DNA from: Candidatus Stoquefichus massiliensis AP9
GTDB lineage: Bacteria > Bacillota_I > Bacilli_A > Erysipelotrichales > Coprobacillaceae
Reading direction: 5' to 3'
Length of the DNA stretch: 51,836 nt
NCBI RefSeq assembly: GCF_000455285.1
Contig: NZ_HG005287.1
Span: 135,318-187,153, forward strand
The translations under genes were made by a program, and so were the position numbers. Numbering within the stretch: the first letter of the stretch is position 1; every line of letters starts with the position of its first letter. The notes under the pieces are model-generated. The model ran no database searches. It was not told the DNA's origin and saw only the letters and a list, made by a program, of their open reading frames with translations. Shown here in pieces: positions 44,635 through 51,836 of this stretch.

Positions 44635-45453
44635 CTATCTCCCTTTAATATAATGTTCAAATAACCAATGTGCAACACCATCATCATTATGACTTCCAAT
44701 AACAGCAGTCGCTATATCTTTAAGTTCTTTGACAGCATTCTCAACAGCATAGCATTCATCTGCATCTTCAAACATATCAATATCATTATATCCATCACCA
44801 AAAACAACAACATAGTTACATCCAAAATACTCTTTTAATTCTTTTATGGCATTTGATTTTGATGCACCCTGTGGCATAAATTCTAGCCACTGTTCTTGTG
44901 AATATATATCTTTTTGATAAAATGAATGATATTGATTCTGATATTTTTTATAAAATGGCTCAAGTTTTTCTTCATCATCAATGCAAGACAAATAAAAAAT
45001 ATCTCCTTTATAAAGTTCATCTCTATTATGAACAGGATTCATTCTGATATCTCCAGTTCTTGTTTCTACAAAATCCAATACACCTTTTGATGATTTATTC
45101 TTTATAAATGAAAACTTTTCTTCTCCATTAATCATTGCATAAACAATAGGATAAACATGATGTTCAATAAGTCCATTAATTAAATTATGAACATCTTTTT
45201 GAAAATAATGTGAAATCAAAATATCTCCACTAACATTATCTTTTACAAATACACCATTATAAACGATGAGTGGTATTTGCGCATTTAATCCTTTTGTTAC
45301 TTTTTGTGATGTATGATAAGATCTTGCTGTTGCATAAGAAAATAGCATTCCTTTTTCTACTAATTGATTAATAACTTGATTTGTATAATCAGATGTTCTT
45401 TCATCACTTCTTAATAGTGTTCCATCCAAATCAGATACATATAATATTTTCAT
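44635..45453 (-). CDS. HAD-superfamily phosphatase, Cof type
   Basis: A 272-residue Cof-type hydrolase with motif I VSDLDGTLLRSD, motif II TARSYHTS, the Lys of GASKSNAIKEL, and motif IV FGDGYNDIDMF. AGGAGG precedes the ATG. It lies 17 bases upstream of the decayed ogt start, so both were once one message. Confidence 0.88.
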   Translation of the reverse strand: MKILYVSDLDGTLLRSDERTSDYTNQVINQLVEKGMLFSYATARSYHTSQKVTKGLNAQIPLIVYNGVFVKDNVSGDILISHYFQKDVHNLINGLIEHHVYPIVYAMINGEEKFSFIKNKSSKGVLDFVETRTGDIRMNPVHNRDELYKGDIFYLSCIDDEEKLEPFYKKYQNQYHSFYQKDIYSQEQWLEFMPQGASKSNAIKELKEYFGCNYVVVFGDGYNDIDMFEDADECYAVENAVKELKDIATAVIGSHNDDGVAHWLFEHYIKGR

Positions 45454-45490
45454 TATGAAATCCTCCTATTTAAAGAATAGCAAAAAAATA

Positions 45491-45521
45491 AAAGAAAGTC
45501 ACAATTAATATGACTTTCTTT
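45491..45521 (-). terminator. Terminator of the NUDIX/glutathione-peroxidase unit
   Basis: AAAGAAAGTCA (45491-45501) pairs with TGACTTTCTTT (45511-45521), followed by T residues on the minus strand. Confidence 0.9.
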
Positions 45522-45993
45522 TTAAACAATTCTCTATATATATTTCTATTTCATATGGTCTTACCAAGGGTTCAAATCGTTTTACTACTTGACCATTTCT
45601 ATCAATTAAGAACTTTGTGAAGTTCCATTCAATTCTAGCTGATAGTGATTGATCCTGATATCTTTTTAAATAAGTATATACAGGGGACTCATTTGGTCCA
45701 TTAACTTCAATTTTAGCAAATTGTGGAAAACTCACACCATAAGTATCAGCACAAAATGACATAATCTCTTCCATCGTTCCTGGAGCCTGTTCTCCAAATT
45801 GATTACAAGGAAAATCTAATATAGTCAATCCCTGTTCATGATACTTTTCATATAGATCTTCTAATTCATCATATTGTTCTGTGAATTCGCATTCTGTTGC
45901 TGTATTGACTATTAGCAATACTTGGTTCTTATATTGTGATAGTGATTGTAACTGATTATCTCCATCATAAACCTGAATATCATATAAGTTCAT
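45505..45993 (-). CDS. Glutathione-peroxidase-family thiol peroxidase
   Basis: A 162-residue peroxidase. The peroxidatic residue is Cys35 in NTATECEFTEQY, with Gln65 region PCNQFG and Trp in EWNFTKFL completing the active site. As in other bacteria without glutathione, it probably uses thioredoxin. AGGAG is 9 bases from the ATG. It lies 12 bases after the NUDIX gene, so it is likely in the same transcript. Confidence 0.92.
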   Translation of the reverse strand: MNLYDIQVYDGDNQLQSLSQYKNQVLLIVNTATECEFTEQYDELEDLYEKYHEQGLTILDFPCNQFGEQAPGTMEEIMSFCADTYGVSFPQFAKIEVNGPNESPVYTYLKRYQDQSLSARIEWNFTKFLIDRNGQVVKRFEPLVRPYEIEIYIENCLKRKSY

Positions 45994-46005
45994 TTTTCAT
46001 AGCTC

Positions 46006-46428
46006 CTATTCTAAACTTTTTATATAGGCATTAATAAATTTCTGAGAAGGACCATATAAATGAGTTGGTAAATCATGGATGGAATACCATTTCCAATCAT
46101 CTTGCTTATCCGGTTCCATAACTTTTAGTGTTCCTTTACATTCATGAGCTACCACCCATATTGTCACAAAATGCTTATGAGGCTGAATATCATCAACGGC
46201 ACCAAACACATACATATCTGCAATATCAAGATTTGTTTCTTCTTTCATTTCTCTTATTGCGCATTCAAATATTGTTTCATTGTATTCTTGTTTACCACCA
46301 GGTAAACACCAACTATCAGGTTCATAAATACCTCCAGTATCCTTGCCACATTTAACTCGATGCCCTAATAATATTTTATTTTCTTTGAAAACGACAATAC
46401 CAACTCCAATTTTAATAATATCTTTCAT
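46006..46428 (-). CDS. NUDIX hydrolase
   Basis: A 140-residue hydrolase. The Nudix box is intact: GGKQEYNETIFECAIREMKEETNLDI (GX5EX7REXXEE). The sequence after LPGG and the WYSIHDLP end resemble dGTP/CTP-type pyrophosphatases such as MutT-like enzymes. The specific substrate is not known. GGGTGGTGA is before the ATG. Confidence 0.88.
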   Translation of the reverse strand: MKDIIKIGVGIVVFKENKILLGHRVKCGKDTGGIYEPDSWCLPGGKQEYNETIFECAIREMKEETNLDIADMYVFGAVDDIQPHKHFVTIWVVAHECKGTLKVMEPDKQDDWKWYSIHDLPTHLYGPSQKFINAYIKSLE

Positions 46429-46475
46429 CGTTTCACCACCCTTATCTATCTTATCATATCATAACTCATAAGAAA

Positions 46476-46503
46476 ACAGAACCTTGAACAAACAAGATTC
46501 TGT
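46476..46503 (-). terminator. Terminator of the large ABC exporter gene
   Basis: ACAGAACCTTG (46476-46486) pairs with CAAGATTCTGT (46493-46503) with one wobble, then TTTTC on the minus strand. Confidence 0.85.
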
Positions 46504-46510
46504 CAATCTC

Positions 46511-49500
46511 TTATTCTGTACGTAAAGCTGTTACTGGATCTTCCTGAGCGGCTTTCTTTGACGGAATCAATCCACCAATTAATGTTAAAATAACACTTAA
46601 AACAATTAAAATCACTGCTCCTGCAACTGGTAAAGTTGCACTTACACTCACATTCCCTGCAATTTCATGAATCAGCATATTACCTGGTATCAGCAACAAT
46701 AATGTTATACCTATTCCTAAGAGCCCAGCTAATAACCCAATAATAAATGTTTCAGCATTAAAAACTTGTGAAATATTTTTCTTTGATGCTCCAATGGCAC
46801 GTAATATTCCAATTTCTTTTTTACGCTCTAGAACACTAATATAAGTAATAACACCAATCATGATTGAAGAAACAACCAATGATATAGCTACAAAAGCAAT
46901 CAAAACATAACTAATTACATTAATAATATCTGTTACTGAAGACATTAATGTTCCAACATAATCTGTATATGAAATAACTTTATCTTCATCAACTTTCTTC
47001 ATATCTTCATTATAGTTATCTAATATATCAACAACTTTTTGCTTATTTTCAAAATCCTTTGGGTAAATATTAATACCATTTGGCTTATCAAAATCTGCAT
47101 ATCCTAAGTTTTTGAGATTTCCATCATATGATGAAACTTCAGTTGTCATCAGTGACATCATTAATTCTGAAAGTTCTTCTTCATTCATATTCATCTTAAT
47201 TGCTTTCGCAAATACTGTTGTATCAATACTTATCGCATCTTGCATGTTTTTCGCAAGATTTCCCATCTGTTTTGTCATTTGAGAACTTATCTGTTCCTGT
47301 AATGACTTTGTTAAAGTTGCAGTATATTGTGTCATCATTGTTTGCATCTGTTTTTGCAACTGTGCCTGAAACTGTTCTGTTAATCCACTTTCATTCAATA
47401 GTGTTATCATCTCACTGCGTAATAATTTTTGAGCATCTTCAGTCTGTAAATATAACATAAAATATTCATTCATTTTTGTTGGATCAATCATTCCATTAGC
47501 AAGCGCATATTTTTGAAATTCAGTCATTAACTTCTGACTTAAACTTTCTAACTGTTCTTGAGAGATATTGATTTTCATATCTTTAAAAATGCTTTCTATA
47601 TCCATTGCTGGTAAAGAAGACATATCTATTTTCATATTACTTAAATCTAAATTATCCATATTCATTGATAATTTACTTTGATCAAACTTAAAAGCCTTTT
47701 TCAACATATTTCCATCAACTGTAAACAATGAATTCATATCCATTTTTTGATTATCCTTACTACTAAAATCTTTACCAGTAAAAACATCAATATTTGAATT
47801 TTCTAATTGTTTATGAACAATTTCACTTTCCTTTGCCTGCTCAATAACATGTGTTGTGAGTGATGCAGGATACCCAATTCCAGTTCTTAACATCGTTGCT
47901 GTAGCAGATTCATCTGGTTGAACAACACCTACAATTTTTATATTTTCACCTTTTTCTATAAGATCTTTCATGTATTTTTGATCATCTGTCTTATCTTTAT
48001 ATACATTATATTTTTGGTCATACTGATAATAGTCAGTTGCATTGACAAGTTTAAATTCAACACCTAAAATATCATCATAAGAATAAGATTGAATATTATC
48101 TGGAACAGTGACCTCTTCTTCTTTAGAAAATTGCTGAATCATTTTATCAAGTTCATCATAATCACGTAATCCTAATGTATAAAGCATGAAATCATTAATA
48201 TTCCCATTCTTTGATAAAACAAGCACACACTCATTATATTTTTCAGGCCATCTTCCTGCTTTCATATTGTATTGATCTTCATATAGACTTGTACTACTAG
48301 GCATCTGATAAAAAGTATCAGTACTCATCATTGATGACATCATGCTGTTTGCACTTGTTGATGATCCGAGTCCTAATGCAGTGAATGATTTATCTGGATG
48401 AACCTGCCTTATTTTTTCAGTATCAGTACTATATATTTGTGGTGATACATTATATGTGTATTCAATTGAATTGGTATTTTTCTTAATATCACTTTTATCG
48501 CTATCAAGATATTCCTTTAATGATGTTAAATCATTAGATCCTATCTTAGAGAACATATTTGTAATCATTTGTGAAACATGAATTTTTGTTTCATCTTTTT
48601 CTTCACTTTGTTTAGGTTGTGCATCTGTCATCATTGATGTCATATCAAAACCTGAACTTTGAATCTGTAAAGGATATTCTGATAATGTTTCTTCTTCTAT
48701 AGATTGTATATATTGATTGACTCCATTAGATAAAGAAAGAATCAAAGCAATACCTATAATACCTATAGATCCAGCAAAAGAAGTTAAAAACGTTCTTGCC
48801 TTTTTTGTTTTCAAGTTATTAAAACTCAATGACAAAGATGTTAGAAATGACATTGAAGACTTACCCATATTTTCATGTCTTGGTTTATCTAATTCAGTTT
48901 CACTGACTTCATAAGGATCTGAATCACTACGAATTGTTCCATCACGCAAATTAACAATACGTGTTGCATATTCCTCTGCTAATTCAGGATTATGAGTAAC
49001 CATGACAACCAAACGATCTTTAGCAACTTCTTTTAATAAGTTCATAACTTGTACACTGGTTTCACTATCTAGAGCACCTGTTGGTTCATCTGCTAACAAG
49101 ATATCTGGATCATTGACTAAAGCTCGAGCAATTGCGACACGCTGCATCTGTCCACCAGACATTTGGTTTGGTTTCTTATGTCCTTGATTTCCAAGTCCTA
49201 CCTGCTCTAAAGCTTTTTCAGCACGCTGTTTTCTTTCAGCCTTAGAAATTCCTGATATTGTTAAAGCTAATTCAACGTTTGCTAGAACAGTTTGATGTGG
49301 GATTAAATTATAACTCTGAAAAACAAAACCTATTGTATGATTACGATATGAATCCCAATCACGATCTTTATATTTTTTAGTAGAAATTCCATTAATAATT
49401 AAGTCTCCCTGATCATAACGATCAAGACCTCCAATAATATTTAATAACGTTGTTTTCCCAGAGCCACTAGGACCTAAAATGGCAACAAATTCATTATCGC

Positions 49501-49585
49501 GTAAATTTAAACTCACACCATCAAGTGCTTTTTGAACAAGATTTCCTGTTTTATATTCTTTGTGTATATTTTTTATTTGGAGCAT
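46511..49585 (-). CDS. MacB-like ABC exporter, fused ATPase and FtsX permease
   Basis: A 1024-residue protein. The ATPase (1-220) has Walker [10 protein letters not shown], the signature [14 protein letters not shown] and Walker [14 protein letters not shown] first membrane segment is near 265-290, a very large outer domain runs from about 300 to 880, and three C-terminal membrane segments end at [15 protein letters not shown], the FtsX hallmark. The outer domain is rich in Met and Gln and helical (for example [18 protein letters not shown]). Such fusions export or extract peptides or antibiotics by mechanotransmission. AGAGGAAGG precedes the ATG; monocistronic. Confidence 0.92.
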   Translation of the reverse strand: MLQIKNIHKEYKTGNLVQKALDGVSLNLRDNEFVAILGPSGSGKTTLLNIIGGLDRYDQGDLIINGISTKKYKDRDWDSYRNHTIGFVFQSYNLIPHQTVLANVELALTISGISKAERKQRAEKALEQVGLGNQGHKKPNQMSGGQMQRVAIARALVNDPDILLADEPTGALDSETSVQVMNLLKEVAKDRLVVMVTHNPELAEEYATRIVNLRDGTIRSDSDPYEVSETELDKPRHENMGKSSMSFLTSLSLSFNNLKTKKARTFLTSFAGSIGIIGIALILSLSNGVNQYIQSIEEETLSEYPLQIQSSGFDMTSMMTDAQPKQSEEKDETKIHVSQMITNMFSKIGSNDLTSLKEYLDSDKSDIKKNTNSIEYTYNVSPQIYSTDTEKIRQVHPDKSFTALGLGSSTSANSMMSSMMSTDTFYQMPSSTSLYEDQYNMKAGRWPEKYNECVLVLSKNGNINDFMLYTLGLRDYDELDKMIQQFSKEEEVTVPDNIQSYSYDDILGVEFKLVNATDYYQYDQKYNVYKDKTDDQKYMKDLIEKGENIKIVGVVQPDESATATMLRTGIGYPASLTTHVIEQAKESEIVHKQLENSNIDVFTGKDFSSKDNQKMDMNSLFTVDGNMLKKAFKFDQSKLSMNMDNLDLSNMKIDMSSLPAMDIESIFKDMKINISQEQLESLSQKLMTEFQKYALANGMIDPTKMNEYFMLYLQTEDAQKLLRSEMITLLNESGLTEQFQAQLQKQMQTMMTQYTATLTKSLQEQISSQMTKQMGNLAKNMQDAISIDTTVFAKAIKMNMNEEELSELMMSLMTTEVSSYDGNLKNLGYADFDKPNGINIYPKDFENKQKVVDILDNYNEDMKKVDEDKVISYTDYVGTLMSSVTDIINVISYVLIAFVAISLVVSSIMIGVITYISVLERKKEIGILRAIGASKKNISQVFNAETFIIGLLAGLLGIGITLLLLIPGNMLIHEIAGNVSVSATLPVAGAVILIVLSVILTLIGGLIPSKKAAQEDPVTALRTE

Positions 49586-49768
49586 TGGTATTGCCTTCCT
49601 CTCATTTTCTATTATATATATTTAACGCTTATTTTTTGAATACAAGATGAACACTTTCAATTTATGATTTTATTCTTTGAAAATTCCTCATTATTTGATT
49701 CATTTTCCAGTATATATCTTATATTAAGTGAATTATACGTCAATAATATTAGAAAAGCACGAAGAAAA

Positions 49769-49789
49769 GGAATTATTTATGATAATTCC
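49769..49789 (-). terminator. Terminator of the broken XRE gene
   Basis: GGAATTAT (49769-49776) pairs with ATAATTCC (49782-49789), followed by TTTTCTT on the minus strand. Confidence 0.75.
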
Positions 49790-49832
49790 AGTGTTAATCA
49801 TCTTTTCTTAAACAATAATAGAAATCATTTTC

Positions 49833-50207
49833 TCAATGAATGATATTTAATAAACCAAATGTCACAGCAAATATAATCATATAAATAAATCTTTGATAAG
49901 GCCGTTTTCCTTCCTCACGACTTTTTTTAATTTCATCTCGTCTTTTTCCTCCATAGATACAACTATTTCTTTATCAATTTGTATACGATATCTTTTTTTT
50001 CATAGCTTCTATATCTCCCATAATAAAAATATCAAGAGATATACCAAATAACTGACTTAAAAGAACATTACTATTAAGATCGGGATAACTTTTATCAGTT
50101 TCCTAATTCGATATAGTTTGTCTTGTTACAAAAACTTTATCAGCAAGTTCTTCTTGTGATCAATGTCTTTTATGTCTATATTTCTTAATTTGTTTTCCTA
50201 TTTTTAT
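49833..50207 (-). pseudogene. Decayed XRE-family regulator with membrane tail
   Basis: The minus strand reads KIGKQIKKYRHKRH, a TGA, SQEELADKVFVTRQTISN, a TAG, ETDKSYPDLNSNVLLSQLFGISLD: an XRE helix-turn-helix with the two invariant Trp (WSQEEL and SNWE) turned into stops (50160-50162, 50103-50105). The start is ATA at 50205-50207, 8 bases after AAGGAAG, so ATG was lost too. After about 49985 frameshifts follow; the end REEGKRPYQRF plus a hydrophobic stretch is a membrane tail ending at TGA 49833. Confidence 0.85.
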
Positions 50208-50336
50208 TTGATATTCTTCCTTGATACATTCTAAATGAATTGCTTTATGAATGCTATCAAAACAAGTATATATAATAAAATAATAATGATATTCTCAATA
50301 TTTTGCAAATTTATGCACCACCAAAAATAAGAGAAT

Positions 50337-50372
50337 GGAATAATGAATACATCTATCATGTATCATCATTCC
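50337..50372 (-). terminator. Hairpin ending the candidate RNA
   Basis: GGAATAATGAATACAT (50337-50352) pairs with ATGTATCATCATTCC (50358-50372) with a bulge, followed on the minus strand by ATTCTCTTATTTTT. Confidence 0.6.
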
Positions 50373-50535
50373 ATCAACCAAAAGACTACATTATGTAAAA
50401 AACTAGAGAAGAATTTTATATAGAGTTTGCTTTTATATTGTGATTGGAGTATATGGCAATAAAAAGCCTCTATAAATTGTTTGTGTAGAATATTTTTAAA
50501 TACTTCATAATGTAGTTGCCAAGAAACATATTATG
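50337..50535 (-). ncRNA. Candidate structured RNA of about 200 bases
   Basis: No protein reading fits here, but the sequence folds. An 11-base-pair closing stem is ACTACATTATG (50385-50395) with CATAATGTAGT (50506-50516). Inside, TATAGAG (50419-50425) pairs with CTCTATA (50468-50474), and GCTTTTATATTG (50429-50440) with CAATAAAAAGC (50457-50467) around a 16-base loop. On the minus strand a TATAAT lies upstream and a terminator follows, so that strand is likely transcribed. The shape (closing stem, large internal loop, apical stem) resembles 6S RNA, but I cannot confirm it. Confidence 0.4.
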
Positions 50536-50541
50536 TATGAA

Positions 50542-50547
50542 ATTATA
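50542..50547 (-). promoter_or_regulatory. -10 box of the candidate RNA
   Basis: TATAAT on the minus strand, about 12 bases before the presumed transcript start near 50535. No good -35 box is seen. Confidence 0.4.
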
Positions 50548-50593
50548 TCATGTTTCATTTGCAATTTTATTTTAATAAAATTAGAATAATAAG

Positions 50594-50618
50594 TCAATAT
50601 TTCTTCATGAAATATTGA
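50594..50618. repeat. Inverted repeat downstream of gldA
   Basis: TCAATATTT (50594-50602) pairs with AAATATTGA (50610-50618) around 7 bases. It could be part of a regulatory or termination region; no T run is close. Confidence 0.4.
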
Positions 50619-50631
50619 TATTCAAAACAGA

Positions 50632-50647
50632 TTGCACATATGTGCAA
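50632..50647. repeat. 16-base perfect palindrome
   Basis: TTGCACATATGTGCAA is a perfect palindrome beside the gldA terminator. It could be a protein-binding site or an extra hairpin. Confidence 0.45.
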
Positions 50648-50648
50648 A

Positions 50649-50673
50649 AATAGAGATCATGAAGATCTCTATT
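50649..50673 (-). terminator. Terminator of gldA
   Basis: AATAGAGATC (50649-50658) pairs with GATCTCTATT (50664-50673), followed by TTTTGC on the minus strand; it contains the gldA stop codon. Confidence 0.85.
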
Positions 50674-51760
50674 GATATGATTTACCTAATTCATCAGCGC
50701 CAAGAATTGCTGCATAAACATCCTCTGGTGTTACATCAAATGGCATATTCCCAATTGTATCACCAGGTGCACAGACTAACCTAGCGACTGCCATAATTTC
50801 TTCTGGTTTCACTTCATTAATATTTAAGTCAGCAAGTGTTGTTGGTAATCCAACTTCATGACATAACTTTAGGACTTCTTCAATTTCTTGTCTTGGAGCA
50901 TTTTCTAATACCAATTGAACCAATGTTCCAAAGGCAACTTTTTCACCATGATATAATTGATGTGTTGATGCAATAGCCGTCAAACCATTGTGCACTGCAT
51001 GAGCGCCAGCCAAACCACCAGATTCAAATCCTATTCCACTTAAATAGGTATTGGCTTCAATAATATTTTCAACGGCCTTTGTACAGACTTTAGCTTGTAC
51101 TGCTAAAGTTGCTGCTTTCCCATCTTCTAATAATGTTTCATAACACAAACGAGCAAGTGACATGGCAGCCTTTGTACATTTTCCACCTAAACAGTTATCT
51201 GCTTCACTTTGATAACAGGCTCTCGCTTCAAAATATGTTGCCATCGCATCACCAATTCCAGCAATTAATAATCTAGCTGGAGCTTTAGAAACAACTTCTG
51301 TGTCAACCAAGACCATATTTGGGCTTGTTGGTAAGAATAAATACTTATCAAAGACTCCTTCATCACTATAAATAACAGATAAAGAAGAACATGGGGCATC
51401 TGTTGAAGCAATGGTAGGAACAATCACGACTGGTTTTTTTGTATAATGAGCAACAGCCTTAGATGTATCATGTGTTTTTCCACCACCAACACCAACAATC
51501 ACATCACAACCATTCGTCTTGACAATATCAATAATACGATTGATTTCACTCATGCAGCATTCACCTTGAAAACTTTCAAAGAGAATATCCACATCCTGAT
51601 CTTTAACACTGAGATCAATATCAGGTTTGACAATATCCTGAATATTCTTATCTACAATTACAAACAACTTTTTCCCTAAACTTAATGCATGAACAGCAAG
51701 TTTCTTTAATTCACCCTTACCTTGAATATATCTTGTGGGACTTCCTATCATTTTTGTCAT
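50669..51760 (-). CDS. gldA: Glycerol dehydrogenase
   Basis: A 363-residue NAD-dependent, zinc-type iron-group alcohol dehydrogenase. The metal ligands are exactly where the family has them: Asp171 (GIGDAMATYF), His254 (GAHAVHNGL) and His271 (QLYHGEKVAFG). GVGGGKTHDTSK is the nucleotide loop. It oxidises glycerol to dihydroxyacetone or works in reverse. AGGGGG precedes the ATG. The preceding gene ends only 12 bases upstream, so it belongs to an operon that starts outside the window. Confidence 0.95.
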   Translation of the reverse strand: MTKMIGSPTRYIQGKGELKKLAVHALSLGKKLFVIVDKNIQDIVKPDIDLSVKDQDVDILFESFQGECCMSEINRIIDIVKTNGCDVIVGVGGGKTHDTSKAVAHYTKKPVVIVPTIASTDAPCSSLSVIYSDEGVFDKYLFLPTSPNMVLVDTEVVSKAPARLLIAGIGDAMATYFEARACYQSEADNCLGGKCTKAAMSLARLCYETLLEDGKAATLAVQAKVCTKAVENIIEANTYLSGIGFESGGLAGAHAVHNGLTAIASTHQLYHGEKVAFGTLVQLVLENAPRQEIEEVLKLCHEVGLPTTLADLNINEVKPEEIMAVARLVCAPGDTIGNMPFDVTPEDVYAAILGADELGKSYQ

Positions 51761-51772
51761 TTGATTATCCCC

Positions 51773-51836
51773 CTATAAATCACAAATTCCTGTTCCTTCA
51801 CCATACATGGCATACCAGTCACTATTGAAATCATCC
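51773..51836 (-). CDS. C-terminal end of an upstream gene (partial)
   Basis: The minus strand carries an open frame from the window edge to a TAG at 51773-51775, ending SDWYAMYGEGTGICDL. It is directly upstream of gldA and in the same direction, so probably co-transcribed. Too short to identify. Confidence 0.55.
   Translation of the reverse strand, partial: DDFNSDWYAMYGEGTGICDL

Noticed and set aside
19317-50668. TGA read as Trp (alternative genetic code)
   Set aside because: Many intact genes here end in TGA and join the next gene as ATGA, and the broken genes also carry TAG, TAA or frameshifts.
1-51836. CRISPR array, prophage or intact insertion sequence
   Set aside because: I saw no regularly spaced repeats, no integrase, phage or intact transposase genes, and no terminal repeats flanking a gene.

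Overview
The window is AT-rich (roughly 70% A+T by eye) and reads like the chromosome of a gut Firmicute of the Erysipelotrichia/Coprobacillaceae type. Pointers are strong AGGAGG ribosome sites, TTG and GTG starts, asnB, gpmI, pgsA and ftsEX of low-GC Gram-positive type, a cellobiose-type PTS, LytTR and MocR regulators, ECF transport and many DrrA/MacB-like ABC exporters. This placement is inference from protein character. I see no phage, intact insertion sequence, rRNA or CRISPR array. TGA is a real stop here, because many operon joints are ATGA overlaps.

Layout. 1-710: two small paralogous proteins of unknown role. 820-5395: two ATPase-permease fusions and, upstream, a small secreted-protein gene broken by one base in an A tract, with a decayed fragment of a second copy; this looks like a bacteriocin-type export/immunity locus. 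5671-10800: hisC, HAD phosphatase, zinc-ribbon membrane protein, thioredoxin-like lipoprotein, gpmI. 10822-16406: ABC-2 exporter operon ending in a giant MalT-type regulator. 16472-19316: pgsA, a P-loop kinase, ftsX, ftsE. 19482-23114: small enzymes and unknowns, including two broken genes. 23209-28162: asnB, a lipid kinase, an RNA methyltransferase and an O-antigen-ligase-like protein. 28348-30683: HAD, dps, a MarR regulator and tRNA-Thr(CGU). 30748-36150: a complete beta-glucoside PTS (IIB, IIC, GH1 glucosidase, IIA) divergent from its PRD regulator. 36203-38288: an ECF substrate-binding subunit divergent from a MocR/PdxR regulator, probably for vitamin B6. 38318-41532: a SARP-like regulator with a degenerate GGDEF-like tail, a transglutaminase-like protein and an unknown. 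41586-43755: a LytTR/DUF3021 regulatory pair with a candidate 22-residue peptide gene that has its own promoter and terminator. 43789-46428: an alkyltransferase-like protein, a decayed ogt, HAD, glutathione peroxidase, NUDIX. 46511-49585: a 1024-residue MacB-like exporter. 49586-50668: a broken XRE regulator and a candidate structured RNA of about 200 nt. 50669-51836: glycerol dehydrogenase and the end of another gene.

Two themes stand out. First, a high load of small broken genes, several interrupted by single stops where a Trp or Gln codon is expected, in the same window as a decayed ogt (O6-methylguanine repair) gene. Second, several candidate non-standard elements: the peptide next to LytTR, the structured RNA near 50.4 kb, and a hairpin sitting between the Shine-Dalgarno sequence and the start codon of the transglutaminase gene.
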